Assembly: GCA_036745875.1 (NCBI GenBank)
Contig: DAIOFH010000039.1
Location: 1 to 29,920 of the forward strand
DNA: 29,920 nucleotides
Direction of reading: 5' to 3'
From: DAIOFH01 sp036745875
GTDB lineage: Bacteria > Planctomycetota > SZUA-567
Both the position numbers and the translations under genes were made by a program. The notes below the pieces were generated by a model that made no database searches, was not told where the DNA came from, and worked only from the letters and a program-made list of their open reading frames with translations. The first letter of the stretch is position 1. Each line of letters starts with the position of its first letter. Positions 16,201 to 23,384 of this stretch are shown piece by piece.

Positions 16201-18394
16201 TGGCGTCGTAAATGTTCCTCTCGACCGGGAATCGCCGATGCGGCGGTTGTGGCGGCGTTACCGCCTTGCCCGCGGCTCGCAAATAGGCCTCAGCATGATC
16301 GTCATATTCGTGCTGATCGCCTTTCTTGCCCCGTTCATCGCGCACAGGCTGCCCCTCGTCTGGCGGGACGCGGCGACGGGCGAGACCAGTTATCCCCTGA
16401 TCAGGGAGTTTTTCGCCCCCTCGGACACGACAGAGCCGCTTCTGGAAAAAGGCTTGAATTTCTTTTTCCTCTTCATCCCCGCCTCCCTCATCGTATGGAA
16501 GTTGATGAACAGGTTCCTGCCCGGACTTAAACGCATCGAATCGCGGGCAGTGTCGCTTCTCATCGGCGCGTTGCTGTCGGTAGTACTCTGGCAGGCCCTC
16601 GGCGGAATGCTGATGGCGGGTGCGGGGAACAACTGGCTGTACGGGGAAACGCGCACCATCCCGGACACGGACGACATACTGGATACCAGTATTCTGCTGG
16701 CGACACCGGCAAACCAGTCCAAGGGACAAGAGGCGGCACGGAATCTCATCGCCCCGCTGCTCGAGTCCGATCCCAACATGGCGGAGCTTCTCGCCAGCCC
16801 CTCCCGCGACTGGACCGATGCCGACCGCGAAATATTGCGCTGGAATTTCGCCAACGTAATCGACGGCCGGCCCCTGGCGGATGTCGAAAAGTTCAGCCGC
16901 GAGTACGGCCTCGATTCCCGCGGCATCACGGACAACAACGTTTCCTTTGGTCTGAACGGCCAGCGCTGGAACCGCCTTCTTGTCGAACTCGCCTACCCCG
17001 GCCTGTTCAAGCCGTTCATCGAGTTCCGCTCCGCCTTTGTTCTCCTGATCATCTGCACCGTGCTGGTGCTGTTAGGTATGACTTACATCTTTATGACCGG
17101 CGCGAACCAGTTCGCGCTTAGCCCCCGGATACTGGTTCTGCTCATTCTGGCCGCCCTGCTGTCGCTGCTGTTCGGGGGGCAAAGCAGGATCGACCAGACG
17201 CCGTACCGCGAGATGGCCGCGTCCGGGCAAGGGAGCGGCATATTTCCCCTCATCCCTTACGGACCGAACGAACAGGGTTTTGGTCCCCGCCTGCCGCCCG
17301 ACTGGGCCAGCCCGAAAGCTGAATTTTCCCCTTCGGACATTATCTCCTGGCCCGGCCTGTCGCGGGAACTGAATAATCCGGAGGGCGTCCTCTACCGTCT
17401 CTGCAAACAACAGGGTGTGGAAACGCTGCGCTTCTCCCCCACTCCAGACCAGGCGGAAAAAGACGCGATTGTGGGCGAACTAAACGCTATAATCGCCTCC
17501 GGCGTGATTTATTCTCCCGAGATGTTCCCGAACGCGATGCGCGACTCGAACATCACGCCGTATTTGCGCCGGATGAATCTGTCGGAGGAAGGGCTGGCCG
17601 AACTTGACCGGCGACGCCTCAACCGCCTGCTTCTCGACCGTTCTCTTCCCGGGCTGGTCAATCCCGTTCCGGCGACCCGCTGGAAAAAACCGCACCACCA
17701 GGAAGGACGGCACTGGCTCGGCACGGACGAAAGCGGCCGGGACGTCCTGACCCGCCTAGTCCATGGTTCAAGGGTATCCTTGTCGGTTGGCTTTGTCTCC
17801 ATTGCCCTGGCGACGCTGATCGGTTTGGTATTGGGATCCTTGGCCGCGTATTACGGCGGCTGGGTGGATATCGTCACCTCGCGCTTTATGGAATTAATGA
17901 TGTGTTTTCCCTCATTCTTCCTGATCCTCGCGGTCATCGCCGTCCTGGACCGGCGTTCCATTCTCAACATCATGCTCATTATCGGTTTGACCAGCTGGAC
18001 AGGCATTGCCCGCCTTATCCGTGGCGAAATGCTCAAGCACAAGCGCATGGACTATGTCTCCGCCTCCATCGCCCTTGGCGCATCCGATGCGCGGACGATC
18101 TTCCGCCATATTCTCCCTAACGCGATGGCTCCGGTGCTGGTGTCGATATCCTTCGGCATCACGGGCGCGATACTGACGGAGGCGAGTTTGTCCTTTATCG
18201 GCTTCGGCGTCACGCCGCCGACTCCCACTTGGGGTCAGCTTCTCAGTGAGACGCGCGAATCCCCCCTCGCCAACTGGTGGCTCGCCATCTTCCCCGGCGT
18301 GATATTGTTCCTGAGCGTGCTCAGTTACAACCTCGTCGGCGAGGCGCTGAGGGATGCGCTGGACCCGAGGTCGGGATTGAAAAGTAAATCCTAA
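16193..18394 (+). CDS. Enlarged OppC/DppC-type ABC transporter permease
   Basis: A 733-residue inner-membrane protein. The first 60 residues resemble the N-terminus of OppC permeases, with a membrane helix at about 31-50. The last 230 residues are a standard permease domain: HWLGTDESGRDVLTRL, five to six membrane helices and the EAA loop ASIALGASDARTIF with ILPN, which contacts the ATPase. Between them lies an insertion of about 440 residues with four further hydrophobic segments and two soluble parts. Normal OppC proteins have about 300 residues. The start ATG has AGGAGG 9 nt upstream, inside the preceding gene. No OppB partner, ATPase or binding protein is encoded in the window, so the substrate is unknown. 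Confidence 0.85.
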   Translation: MASGVVNVPLDRESPMRRLWRRYRLARGSQIGLSMIVIFVLIAFLAPFIAHRLPLVWRDAATGETSYPLIREFFAPSDTTEPLLEKGLNFFFLFIPASLIVWKLMNRFLPGLKRIESRAVSLLIGALLSVVLWQALGGMLMAGAGNNWLYGETRTIPDTDDILDTSILLATPANQSKGQEAARNLIAPLLESDPNMAELLASPSRDWTDADREILRWNFANVIDGRPLADVEKFSREYGLDSRGITDNNVSFGLNGQRWNRLLVELAYPGLFKPFIEFRSAFVLLIICTVLVLLGMTYIFMTGANQFALSPRILVLLILAALLSLLFGGQSRIDQTPYREMAASGQGSGIFPLIPYGPNEQGFGPRLPPDWASPKAEFSPSDIISWPGLSRELNNPEGVLYRLCKQQGVETLRFSPTPDQAEKDAIVGELNAIIASGVIYSPEMFPNAMRDSNITPYLRRMNLSEEGLAELDRRRLNRLLLDRSLPGLVNPVPATRWKKPHHQEGRHWLGTDESGRDVLTRLVHGSRVSLSVGFVSIALATLIGLVLGSLAAYYGGWVDIVTSRFMELMMCFPSFFLILAVIAVLDRRSILNIMLIIGLTSWTGIARLIRGEMLKHKRMDYVSASIALGASDARTIFRHILPNAMAPVLVSISFGITGAILTEASLSFIGFGVTPPTPTWGQLLSETRESPLANWWLAIFPGVILFLSVLSYNLVGEALRDALDPRSGLKSKS

Positions 18395-18435
18395 GAACGA
18401 GATAAAATAGATGCGCTCGTTCTGCGGAGTTTCCC

Positions 18436-18465
18436 TTGAAGTCCGACAGTATGAAGTTATATATT
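18436..18465 (+). promoter_or_regulatory. Promoter candidate for the toxin-antitoxin operon
   Basis: TTGAAG is followed after 18 nt by TATATT (or after 16 nt by TATATA), 35 nt before the antitoxin ATG. The AT-rich, partly symmetrical sequence TATATATTTGATGATATGTA next to it could be the antitoxin operator. Confidence 0.4.
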
Positions 18466-18500
18466 TGATGATATGTACTCAGTGCCATGGAGGATAAATC

Positions 18501-18728
18501 ATGACAACGACCATTGAACTTGACAAGAATACAGCTGCGCGTATTGACGCTTTGGCGGCCAGAACGGGCCATGATAAAGCAACCCTGCTCCGCATGCTCA
18601 TTGAAAGCGGTATCGAAGACCTGGAAGATTCCGCCACAGCGGACGAGATTCTTGAACGCATACACCGCGGCGAGGAAAAGACTTTCACCGACGGCGATGT
18701 GAGGGCGGAACTTGGCCTGGACGATTGA
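18501..18728 (+). CDS. RelB-family ribbon-helix-helix antitoxin
   Basis: A 75-residue protein. The N-terminus (TTTIELDKNTAARIDALA) is a ribbon strand followed by helices, typical of RHH DNA-binding antitoxins, with RTGHDKATLLRMLIESG as the second helix pair. The acidic C-terminus (GDVRAELGLDD) would wrap the toxin. A GGAGG ribosome site lies 7 nt upstream. It overlaps the toxin gene by 17 nt, the usual coupled arrangement, and probably represses its own promoter. Confidence 0.85.
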   Translation: MTTTIELDKNTAARIDALAARTGHDKATLLRMLIESGIEDLEDSATADEILERIHRGEEKTFTDGDVRAELGLDD

Positions 18729-18984
18729 ATACTCTGATGCCGCGATGCGGAGCCTAAAACGCCTCGATCCGCAGGTCGCACAGAGAATTGTCGACTACAT
18801 GCGTAACCGTGTCGCATCGTTGGACGATCCCTGCTCCACGGGAAAGCCTCTGCATGGCCGATATGCCGGCCAGTGGAGGTATCGCGTCGGCGACTATAGA
18901 ATTATCTGCAACGTCCAGGAATCACGAATCCGCGTCCTGGTATTGGATGTGGGTCACAGAGGTGCCATTTACCGTAAAAAATAG
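18712..18984 (+). CDS. RelE/ParE-superfamily toxin
   Basis: A 90-residue protein starting with TTG inside the antitoxin gene. It contains AMRSLKRLDPQVAQRIVDYM, the central KPLHGRYAGQWRYRVGDYRI and the C-terminal VGHRGAIYRK. The Lys/Arg pattern and the terminal Arg and Tyr correspond to RelE residues needed for ribosome-dependent mRNA cleavage, so it is more likely an active RelE-type RNase than a ParE-type gyrase poison. It ends 39 nt before the convergent helicase gene. Confidence 0.88.
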   Translation: MAWTIEYSDAAMRSLKRLDPQVAQRIVDYMRNRVASLDDPCSTGKPLHGRYAGQWRYRVGDYRIICNVQESRIRVLVLDVGHRGAIYRKK

Positions 18985-19023
18985 CCTGATTCCGGCTTTC
19001 ATCCCATAAACACCAAACTCTAC

Positions 19024-20394
19024 CTATCCGCGTGGTTTTTCCGAGGCCGAAGCCTTGGCGAAACCTCCAAACTTCTTTTTACCGCCACGCCTGGCAAAGG
19101 GTTTTCCCGGTGCATGGGGCCTTGGCGCGCGATTGGCCTTCCACGACTCCGGTTGGCGGTTCTTTTGCGGACGCGCCTGAAGCCGGGCGGACTTCGCTGT
19201 TTGGCGGCGTTCGTCGGTGTGTGGCTTGGTCTCCTGTTCCGTGGCAGGTGCCTGTGCCTTTACAGGTACGGGAAGGCCGGGATCGGCGGTGGTGATGCGT
19301 TTCGAAATAAGGCGCTCTATGCCCCGGAGCAGCAGGCGCTCAGCCGGATCGCAGAAGGCGAAGGCGACCCCCTGCCTTCCCGCGCGGCCGGTCCTGCCGA
19401 TGCGGTGGACATATGTTTCCGGCACCTCCGGCAGGTCGAAATTGACCACATGCGAAAGGCCGTTGATGTCGATTCCCCGGGCGGCGATGTCAGTCGCGAC
19501 CAGCACGCCCAGTTTTCCCTTCTTGAAGGCGGCGAGCGCGTCCTTGCGTGCGGTCTGGGACTTGTTGCCGTGGATCGCCTTGGCGGTGATGCCGGCGGTG
19601 TGGAGCATTTTGCATATCCGGTCCGCGCCATGCTTGGTGCGGGAGAATACCAGGGTCGACTCCATGTTTTCCGTGTTCAGCAGTTTGACCAGGAGGCGCA
19701 CCTTGTCCGCCTTGGCGACATGGTAAATGGATTGGGTCACGGTGTCCACGGCGGAGGATACCGGCGTGACGGCGACGTTGACCGGGTTGTCCAGAACCGA
19801 TTCGGCGAGGGAGGCGATCGCCTTGGGCATTGTGGCGGAAAACAGCAGGGTCTGCCGTTTTTTCGGAAGCATGGCGACGATGGCCTTGACGTCGTGGATA
19901 AAGCCGAGGTCAAGCATGTGATCCGCTTCGTCCAGGACCAGGGTGTCGACGTGGCGCAGGTCGCAGAGGCGCTGCCTGATCAGGTCCATGAGTCGGCCCG
20001 GCGTGGCGACAAGCACGTCGACGCCGTTTCTGATGGCGGTGGCCTGTGGATTCTGGCTGACGCCGCCGAAGATGGCGACGGTCTTGAGCCCGGTGAACCT
20101 GCCGTATGAGGAAAAGCTTGCCGCGACCTGTGCCGCGAGTTCGCGGGTGGGTGCAAGCACCAATGCGGTCGGGGCGCGCTTCTTGCCTGCTTTGGGACGA
20201 TTATATACTGCCTGGATGATCGGGAGGGCGAAGGCCGCCGTCTTCCCGGTTCCCGTCTGGGCGCAACCAAGTATATCCCGCCCCGCGAGAAGGTGGGGGA
20301 TGGCCTGTTTCTGGATTGGCGACGGGGTCGTGTATTTTTCCGCTTCGATTGCGCGGAGGATCGGTTCAGCCAGGTTCAATTCACTAAAAGTCAT
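19024..20394 (-). CDS. DEAD-box ATP-dependent RNA helicase (RhlE-like)
   Basis: A 456-residue helicase that unwinds RNA in ribosome assembly or mRNA decay. Motifs in order: Q motif SPIQKQAIPHLL (25-36), I AQTGTGKT (45-52), Ia PTRELAAQ (82-89), Ib TPGRLMD (131-137), II DEADHM (155-160), III SATMP (186-190), IV VFSRTKHGAD, V ATDIAARGIDI and VI HRIGRTGRAG. After about residue 370 comes a basic, Arg/Lys/Pro-rich tail (to RRGGKKKFGGFAK), as in RhlE proteins. The ATG at 20394 has AAGGAA 5 nt upstream. Between its likely promoter and the start codon sits an intrinsic terminator, which suggests conditional read-through or an additional promoter. Confidence 0.95.
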   Translation of the reverse strand: MTFSELNLAEPILRAIEAEKYTTPSPIQKQAIPHLLAGRDILGCAQTGTGKTAAFALPIIQAVYNRPKAGKKRAPTALVLAPTRELAAQVAASFSSYGRFTGLKTVAIFGGVSQNPQATAIRNGVDVLVATPGRLMDLIRQRLCDLRHVDTLVLDEADHMLDLGFIHDVKAIVAMLPKKRQTLLFSATMPKAIASLAESVLDNPVNVAVTPVSSAVDTVTQSIYHVAKADKVRLLVKLLNTENMESTLVFSRTKHGADRICKMLHTAGITAKAIHGNKSQTARKDALAAFKKGKLGVLVATDIAARGIDINGLSHVVNFDLPEVPETYVHRIGRTGRAGRQGVAFAFCDPAERLLLRGIERLISKRITTADPGLPVPVKAQAPATEQETKPHTDERRQTAKSARLQARPQKNRQPESWKANRAPRPHAPGKPFARRGGKKKFGGFAKASASEKPRG

Positions 20395-20430
20395 TCTGTT
20401 CCTTTGGTAATGCCGTTGTTTATGGAGACA

Positions 20431-20469
20431 ATAAAAAAACGGGGTTGCAAGCCCAAGCCTGCAACCCCG
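20431..20469 (-). terminator. Intrinsic terminator between the ROK gene and the helicase, inside the helicase leader
   Basis: CGGGGTTGCA pairs perfectly with TGCAACCCCG around a 10-nt loop, and on the minus strand it runs into TTTTTTTAT. It ends the ROK transcript, but a good promoter for the helicase lies upstream of it, so helicase transcripts must also cross it. Confidence 0.9.
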
Positions 20470-20497
20470 TGGATATTTTGGCAAACGACAGGTAGAG

Positions 20498-20525
20498 AGC
20501 ATACGCTTATTCAGCCGCATGTCAA
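20498..20525 (-). promoter_or_regulatory. Promoter for the DEAD-box helicase
   Basis: On the minus strand a consensus TTGACA, a 16-nt spacer and TATGCT lie between the ROK stop codon and the terminator. Initiation near 20491 would give a leader of about 97 nt containing the whole terminator. Confidence 0.6.
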
Positions 20526-20545
20526 ATACAATTGCTTTTAAAAAA

Positions 20546-21503
20546 TTATTCCGACTCGAGCCGCACCTTGGCATGGCTCGCCGCGCCGACAAGTCCGGCA
20601 TTGCCGCCGAGGGCGGCGGGGAGGATCTCCATGGTCCTGCCGGGATGGTCATTGCGGTTGAGGCAGGTGGTGCGCATGGAGTCGAAGAGCATGGGGCCGG
20701 CCTGGATCATGCCGCCGGAGACGACGCAACGCTCCGGGTTCAGGAGTTCGGCGATGCTGGACGCCATGACGCCCAGGTAGTGGCCCGTTTCCTCGACAAT
20801 GTGCAGGGCGACGGGATCGTCGTTTGCGGCGGCCATGTAGACGTCGGCACTGGTAAGGTAGTCGCGTTTTGCCGCCAGGGGGGACTTCCAGCCCTGGTCG
20901 AGTAGTTCCTTGAACCTCCCCCGCGACCGATCTGGCCGAGGCGTACGCCTCGACGCAGCCCCGCGCGCCGCAGCCACAGAGGCGGCCGCCGTCTATGATG
21001 CAGATGTGGCCAAGTTCCCCTGCCGCGCCGTCCCGGCCGGTATGAAGCTTGCCGTCGATGATTATTGCACCGCCGACGCCCGTGCCCAGGGTGACCATCA
21101 TCATGTGCCGGACGCCCTGCCCCGCCCCGGCGACGAATTCGCCCCAGCCGGCGCAGTTGGCGTCGTTTTCCAGAAACGTCTTCACCTTGAGGCGTTCGCC
21201 GATGATCGCGGCAAGCGGCACGTTCAGCCAACCCGGCATGTTGGTGAGGCGGTAGACGAGGCCGGTCTCCTGGTTCAGCGGGCCAGGCACGCCCATGCCG
21301 ATGGCGGCGACCGAGGACATCTTCTCGCCGGAAAGTTCGACTGCTTCGGTGATGCCGTCGACAAGGCGTTTAATGACCGCGTCCCGGCCCTCGTCAGCAA
21401 GGGTGGGGCATTCGAACTTGGACAAGACCTTGTGGTCTTCGTCCACGACGGCGGCGCGCAGGTTGGTGCCGCCCAAATCCACACCGACGAATTTCCGGGA
21501 CAT
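20546..21503 (-). pseudogene. ROK-family glucokinase, split by a single-base frameshift
   Basis: A sugar kinase of the ROK family, probably phosphorylating glucose with ATP. The N-terminal part shows the phosphate motif VGVDLGGTNLRAA (6-18), the catalytic ENDANCAG (112-119), the second phosphate loop TLGTGVGGA, and the ROK zinc site GELGH plus CGCGARGC (176-183). After about codon 195 the frame breaks at a C5 run (20918-20922). Dropping one base there restores GRFKELLDQGW and continues to SGGMIQAGPMLFDS and the stop at 20546, giving 318 residues, the normal length. It is either a recent mutation, phase variation or a sequence error. The ATG has GGGGAG 9 nt upstream and follows the kinase-like gene by 19 nt. 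Confidence 0.85.
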
Positions 21504-21522
21504 CTTTTTTCTCCCCGTTATT

Positions 21523-22740
21523 TTAAATATTGTCCGCTCGCCGCAGGGACGTGGTGTTGCGGACAGTGCGCGTTCCGCCGCGTCGGGCCGTCCTGGTGCT
21601 GGTCCTGAATACCGTCTTGCTGGCGGCCGGCAGTTCGACCGTGGCCTTGGTCCCTTCACCCTTGCGGCTGTTCAAGGTCAATGCGCCGCCATAGCCGGTG
21701 ACTATGTGCTGCGCGACGGACAGGCCGAGTCCGTGGTTGTCCGAGGTTTGCTTGGTTGTATGGAAATAGTCGAAGCTGGCGGAGACTTCATCGATGGTGA
21801 GGCCGATGCCGGTGTCAACCACTTCGACAATGACCCATTTCAACACCCGTGACGCGCGCACAGTAAGGACGCCGCCGCGCGGCATGGCGTCGATAGCGTT
21901 GATGATCAGGTTCATGAACACATGCATCAGGTCGCCGGTGTCGGCGGAAACGGTCAGTTTGTCCTCGCCGTTCCTGCCTGGTTCCTCGATTTCCTCTATG
22001 AGGGCGATCCTGTACTTGTCAAGGAGGTGGCGCGACATGCCGACAGCCGCCCGCAGGGCGGCGGAGGCGGAGGCGGGGCCGACCTCCTTTTTCCGGCGAG
22101 AAATATAGAATATGTCGCGGATGGAATTTTGCAGGTCTCGGATGCAGTCGTCGAGGATGGTGATTTGTTCGGTTTTCATTTCCGGGGTCATGTCGCGGTT
22201 TTTCAGCCTGGAGACGGCTTCGGCCGCTTCACCGAGGTTGGAGGAAAGCTGTTCCACTATGCGCCCGGCGAGGCGGCCGGTGGCGGTGTAACGCTCGGCC
22301 ATCGCAAAAACCTTTTGGTTGTTTTCCGCTTCGGTGACGGCTTCGGTGACCTTTTGCTGCAATGTTTCCCTCGCCGCCACTGTTTTGCTGGACAGGAGGT
22401 TGAAGGCGACGGCGATGCGGCCGATCTCGTCCTGGCGGTTTATGCCGCGCATGACGACGTTGTTGCCGGATTCTATGCTTTCGGCCGATTCGGCGATATT
22501 GTCGAGTGGAGCGATGATGTTTTTTATCGCCAGCCAGTAGACGACGATGGAAGAGAGGCAGATGAGGAGGGACGCGCCGCCGATCATCGTCCAGAAGTTG
22601 GGAGGCAGGAACTCGCTGTCGGTTTGGGGATTGAAATCCCCGCCAACCAGGTAAACAGCTTCTATCCAGAAGGTCGCCACCAGCGAATTGACGATCGCCA
22701 GGATGATGCAGGCTATTAGGGCTTTGCGGCGTAAAGTCAT
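21523..22740 (-). CDS. Histidine-kinase-like sensor lacking the phospho-acceptor histidine
   Basis: A 405-residue membrane protein. Two membrane helices (about 7-32 and 51-75) enclose a short external loop of about 20 residues; a HAMP linker follows (76-120, with RQDEIGRIAVAFN). The dimerisation helix reads GRLAGRIVEQLSSNL (156-170), where active relatives have GRLAxGxAHEINNPL, so Glu163 stands at the His position and the NNP motif is gone. The ATPase domain keeps its N box (FMNLIINAIDAM), G1 (VVDTGIGL) and G2 (NHGLGLSVAQHI). The tail after 375 is Arg/Thr-rich. Starts at 22740, 22746 and 22797 are possible; 22740 fits AACGGG best. No response regulator lies nearby. ATP binding is likely, autophosphorylation on His is not. 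Confidence 0.85.
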   Translation of the reverse strand: MTLRRKALIACIILAIVNSLVATFWIEAVYLVGGDFNPQTDSEFLPPNFWTMIGGASLLICLSSIVVYWLAIKNIIAPLDNIAESAESIESGNNVVMRGINRQDEIGRIAVAFNLLSSKTVAARETLQQKVTEAVTEAENNQKVFAMAERYTATGRLAGRIVEQLSSNLGEAAEAVSRLKNRDMTPEMKTEQITILDDCIRDLQNSIRDIFYISRRKKEVGPASASAALRAAVGMSRHLLDKYRIALIEEIEEPGRNGEDKLTVSADTGDLMHVFMNLIINAIDAMPRGGVLTVRASRVLKWVIVEVVDTGIGLTIDEVSASFDYFHTTKQTSDNHGLGLSVAQHIVTGYGGALTLNSRKGEGTKATVELPAASKTVFRTSTRTARRGGTRTVRNTTSLRRADNI

Positions 22741-22941
22741 CGGCATCCCGTTAAGAAAACATACAGCCCCAAACTCACACTCCAGCCTCCGCTTCATATT
22801 CTATACGACGGGATAGGCATCAAGTGAGCATGCAGTGAAAGCAACCTTATGGGGTCGCCGTCCAGGTTCGCACCCCCACAGAGCGTCAGGACAGCAAGTA
22901 CTATTAAGCAATAAATTGCCTCCTCTGCAAGTATAAAACAT

Positions 22942-23102
22942 TATAATCGGCAACTTATTTTTAAACCGGCCTCGCACACTATATTAGTCTATAGGGAACA
23001 ATACACCCTATTTAGACATTTCGAGACCTAAAAAGATATTGTCAGAGATATAGAGAATTTTTTCCTAGCACAGGGGCTAACACACATTTAGCCCTTGTTT
23101 TT
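22942..23102 (+). ncRNA. Possible small RNA between the kinase-like and autotransporter genes
   Basis: A perfect TATAAT (22942-22947) is followed by about 150 nt without an ORF. That stretch contains a hairpin at 22987-23017 (GTCTA-TAGGG paired with CCCTA-TT-TAGAC, 9-nt loop) and ends in the intrinsic terminator at 23072-23102. The -35 is poor: TTGCCT lies 20 nt upstream. I do not recognise it as 6S, SRP, tmRNA or RNase P RNA. It is proposed from promoter, hairpin and terminator only. Confidence 0.35.
23072..23102 (+). terminator. Intrinsic terminator without an upstream protein gene
   Basis: AGGGGCTAA pairs with TTAGCCCTT (one G-T pair) around a 7-nt loop and runs into GTTTTT on the plus strand. 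No plus-strand gene precedes it, so it marks the end of a non-coding transcript or is a relic. Confidence 0.7.
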
Positions 23103-23280
23103 GTCCTTTGAAAGTCAACTTCGGTCGTAGCCTGTGCCAGTCGTGTCACTTGTGTCACCGGTGGCTCGTCGTCCGTCTTCCTTCCGTGACGCCAAAAGGA
23201 ATGTGCGAAAAGGATCATTGACGGGGGTATTTTGATGTGTCGTCCCGGGAGATTGTTGCCACAGTGACATTATGTATCAT
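23103..23280. other. Non-coding stretch next to the PhzF relic
   Basis: Nothing recognised. It contains the direct repeat GTGTCACTTGTGTCAC near 23144-23159 flanked by GCCA/TGGC. It may be debris of the gene whose start survives at 23281-23382. Confidence 0.3.
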
Positions 23281-23382
23281 TTATCCAGACAAGGGTTCGT
23301 CCAGTAGACACACCACCGCCGGGTCGCCGCCGAACAGCCCTCCGGTAAACGCGTCGACGACGAAGCATTCGTATGCTTTAAA
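23281..23382 (-). pseudogene. Relic of the N-terminus of a PhzF-family protein
   Basis: In the minus frame ending at the TAA at 23281, the translation reads FKAYECFVVDAFTGG, then LFGGDPAVVCLLDEPLSG. This is the highly recognisable N-terminus of PhzF-like isomerase/epimerase proteins (VDAFT, then FxGNPAAVCLLD). The expected start codon is replaced by TTT, the conserved Gly-Asn-Pro is Gly-Asp-Pro, and the frame stops before the catalytic Glu, so about 90% of the gene is missing. It begins 2 nt after the autotransporter stop. It has no function as it stands. Confidence 0.65.
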
Positions 23383-23384
23383 TG

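Noticed and set aside
22838..22890. A GGTTCGCACCCCC stretch resembling a tRNA T-arm
   Set aside because: No acceptor, D or anticodon stem can be folded around it.
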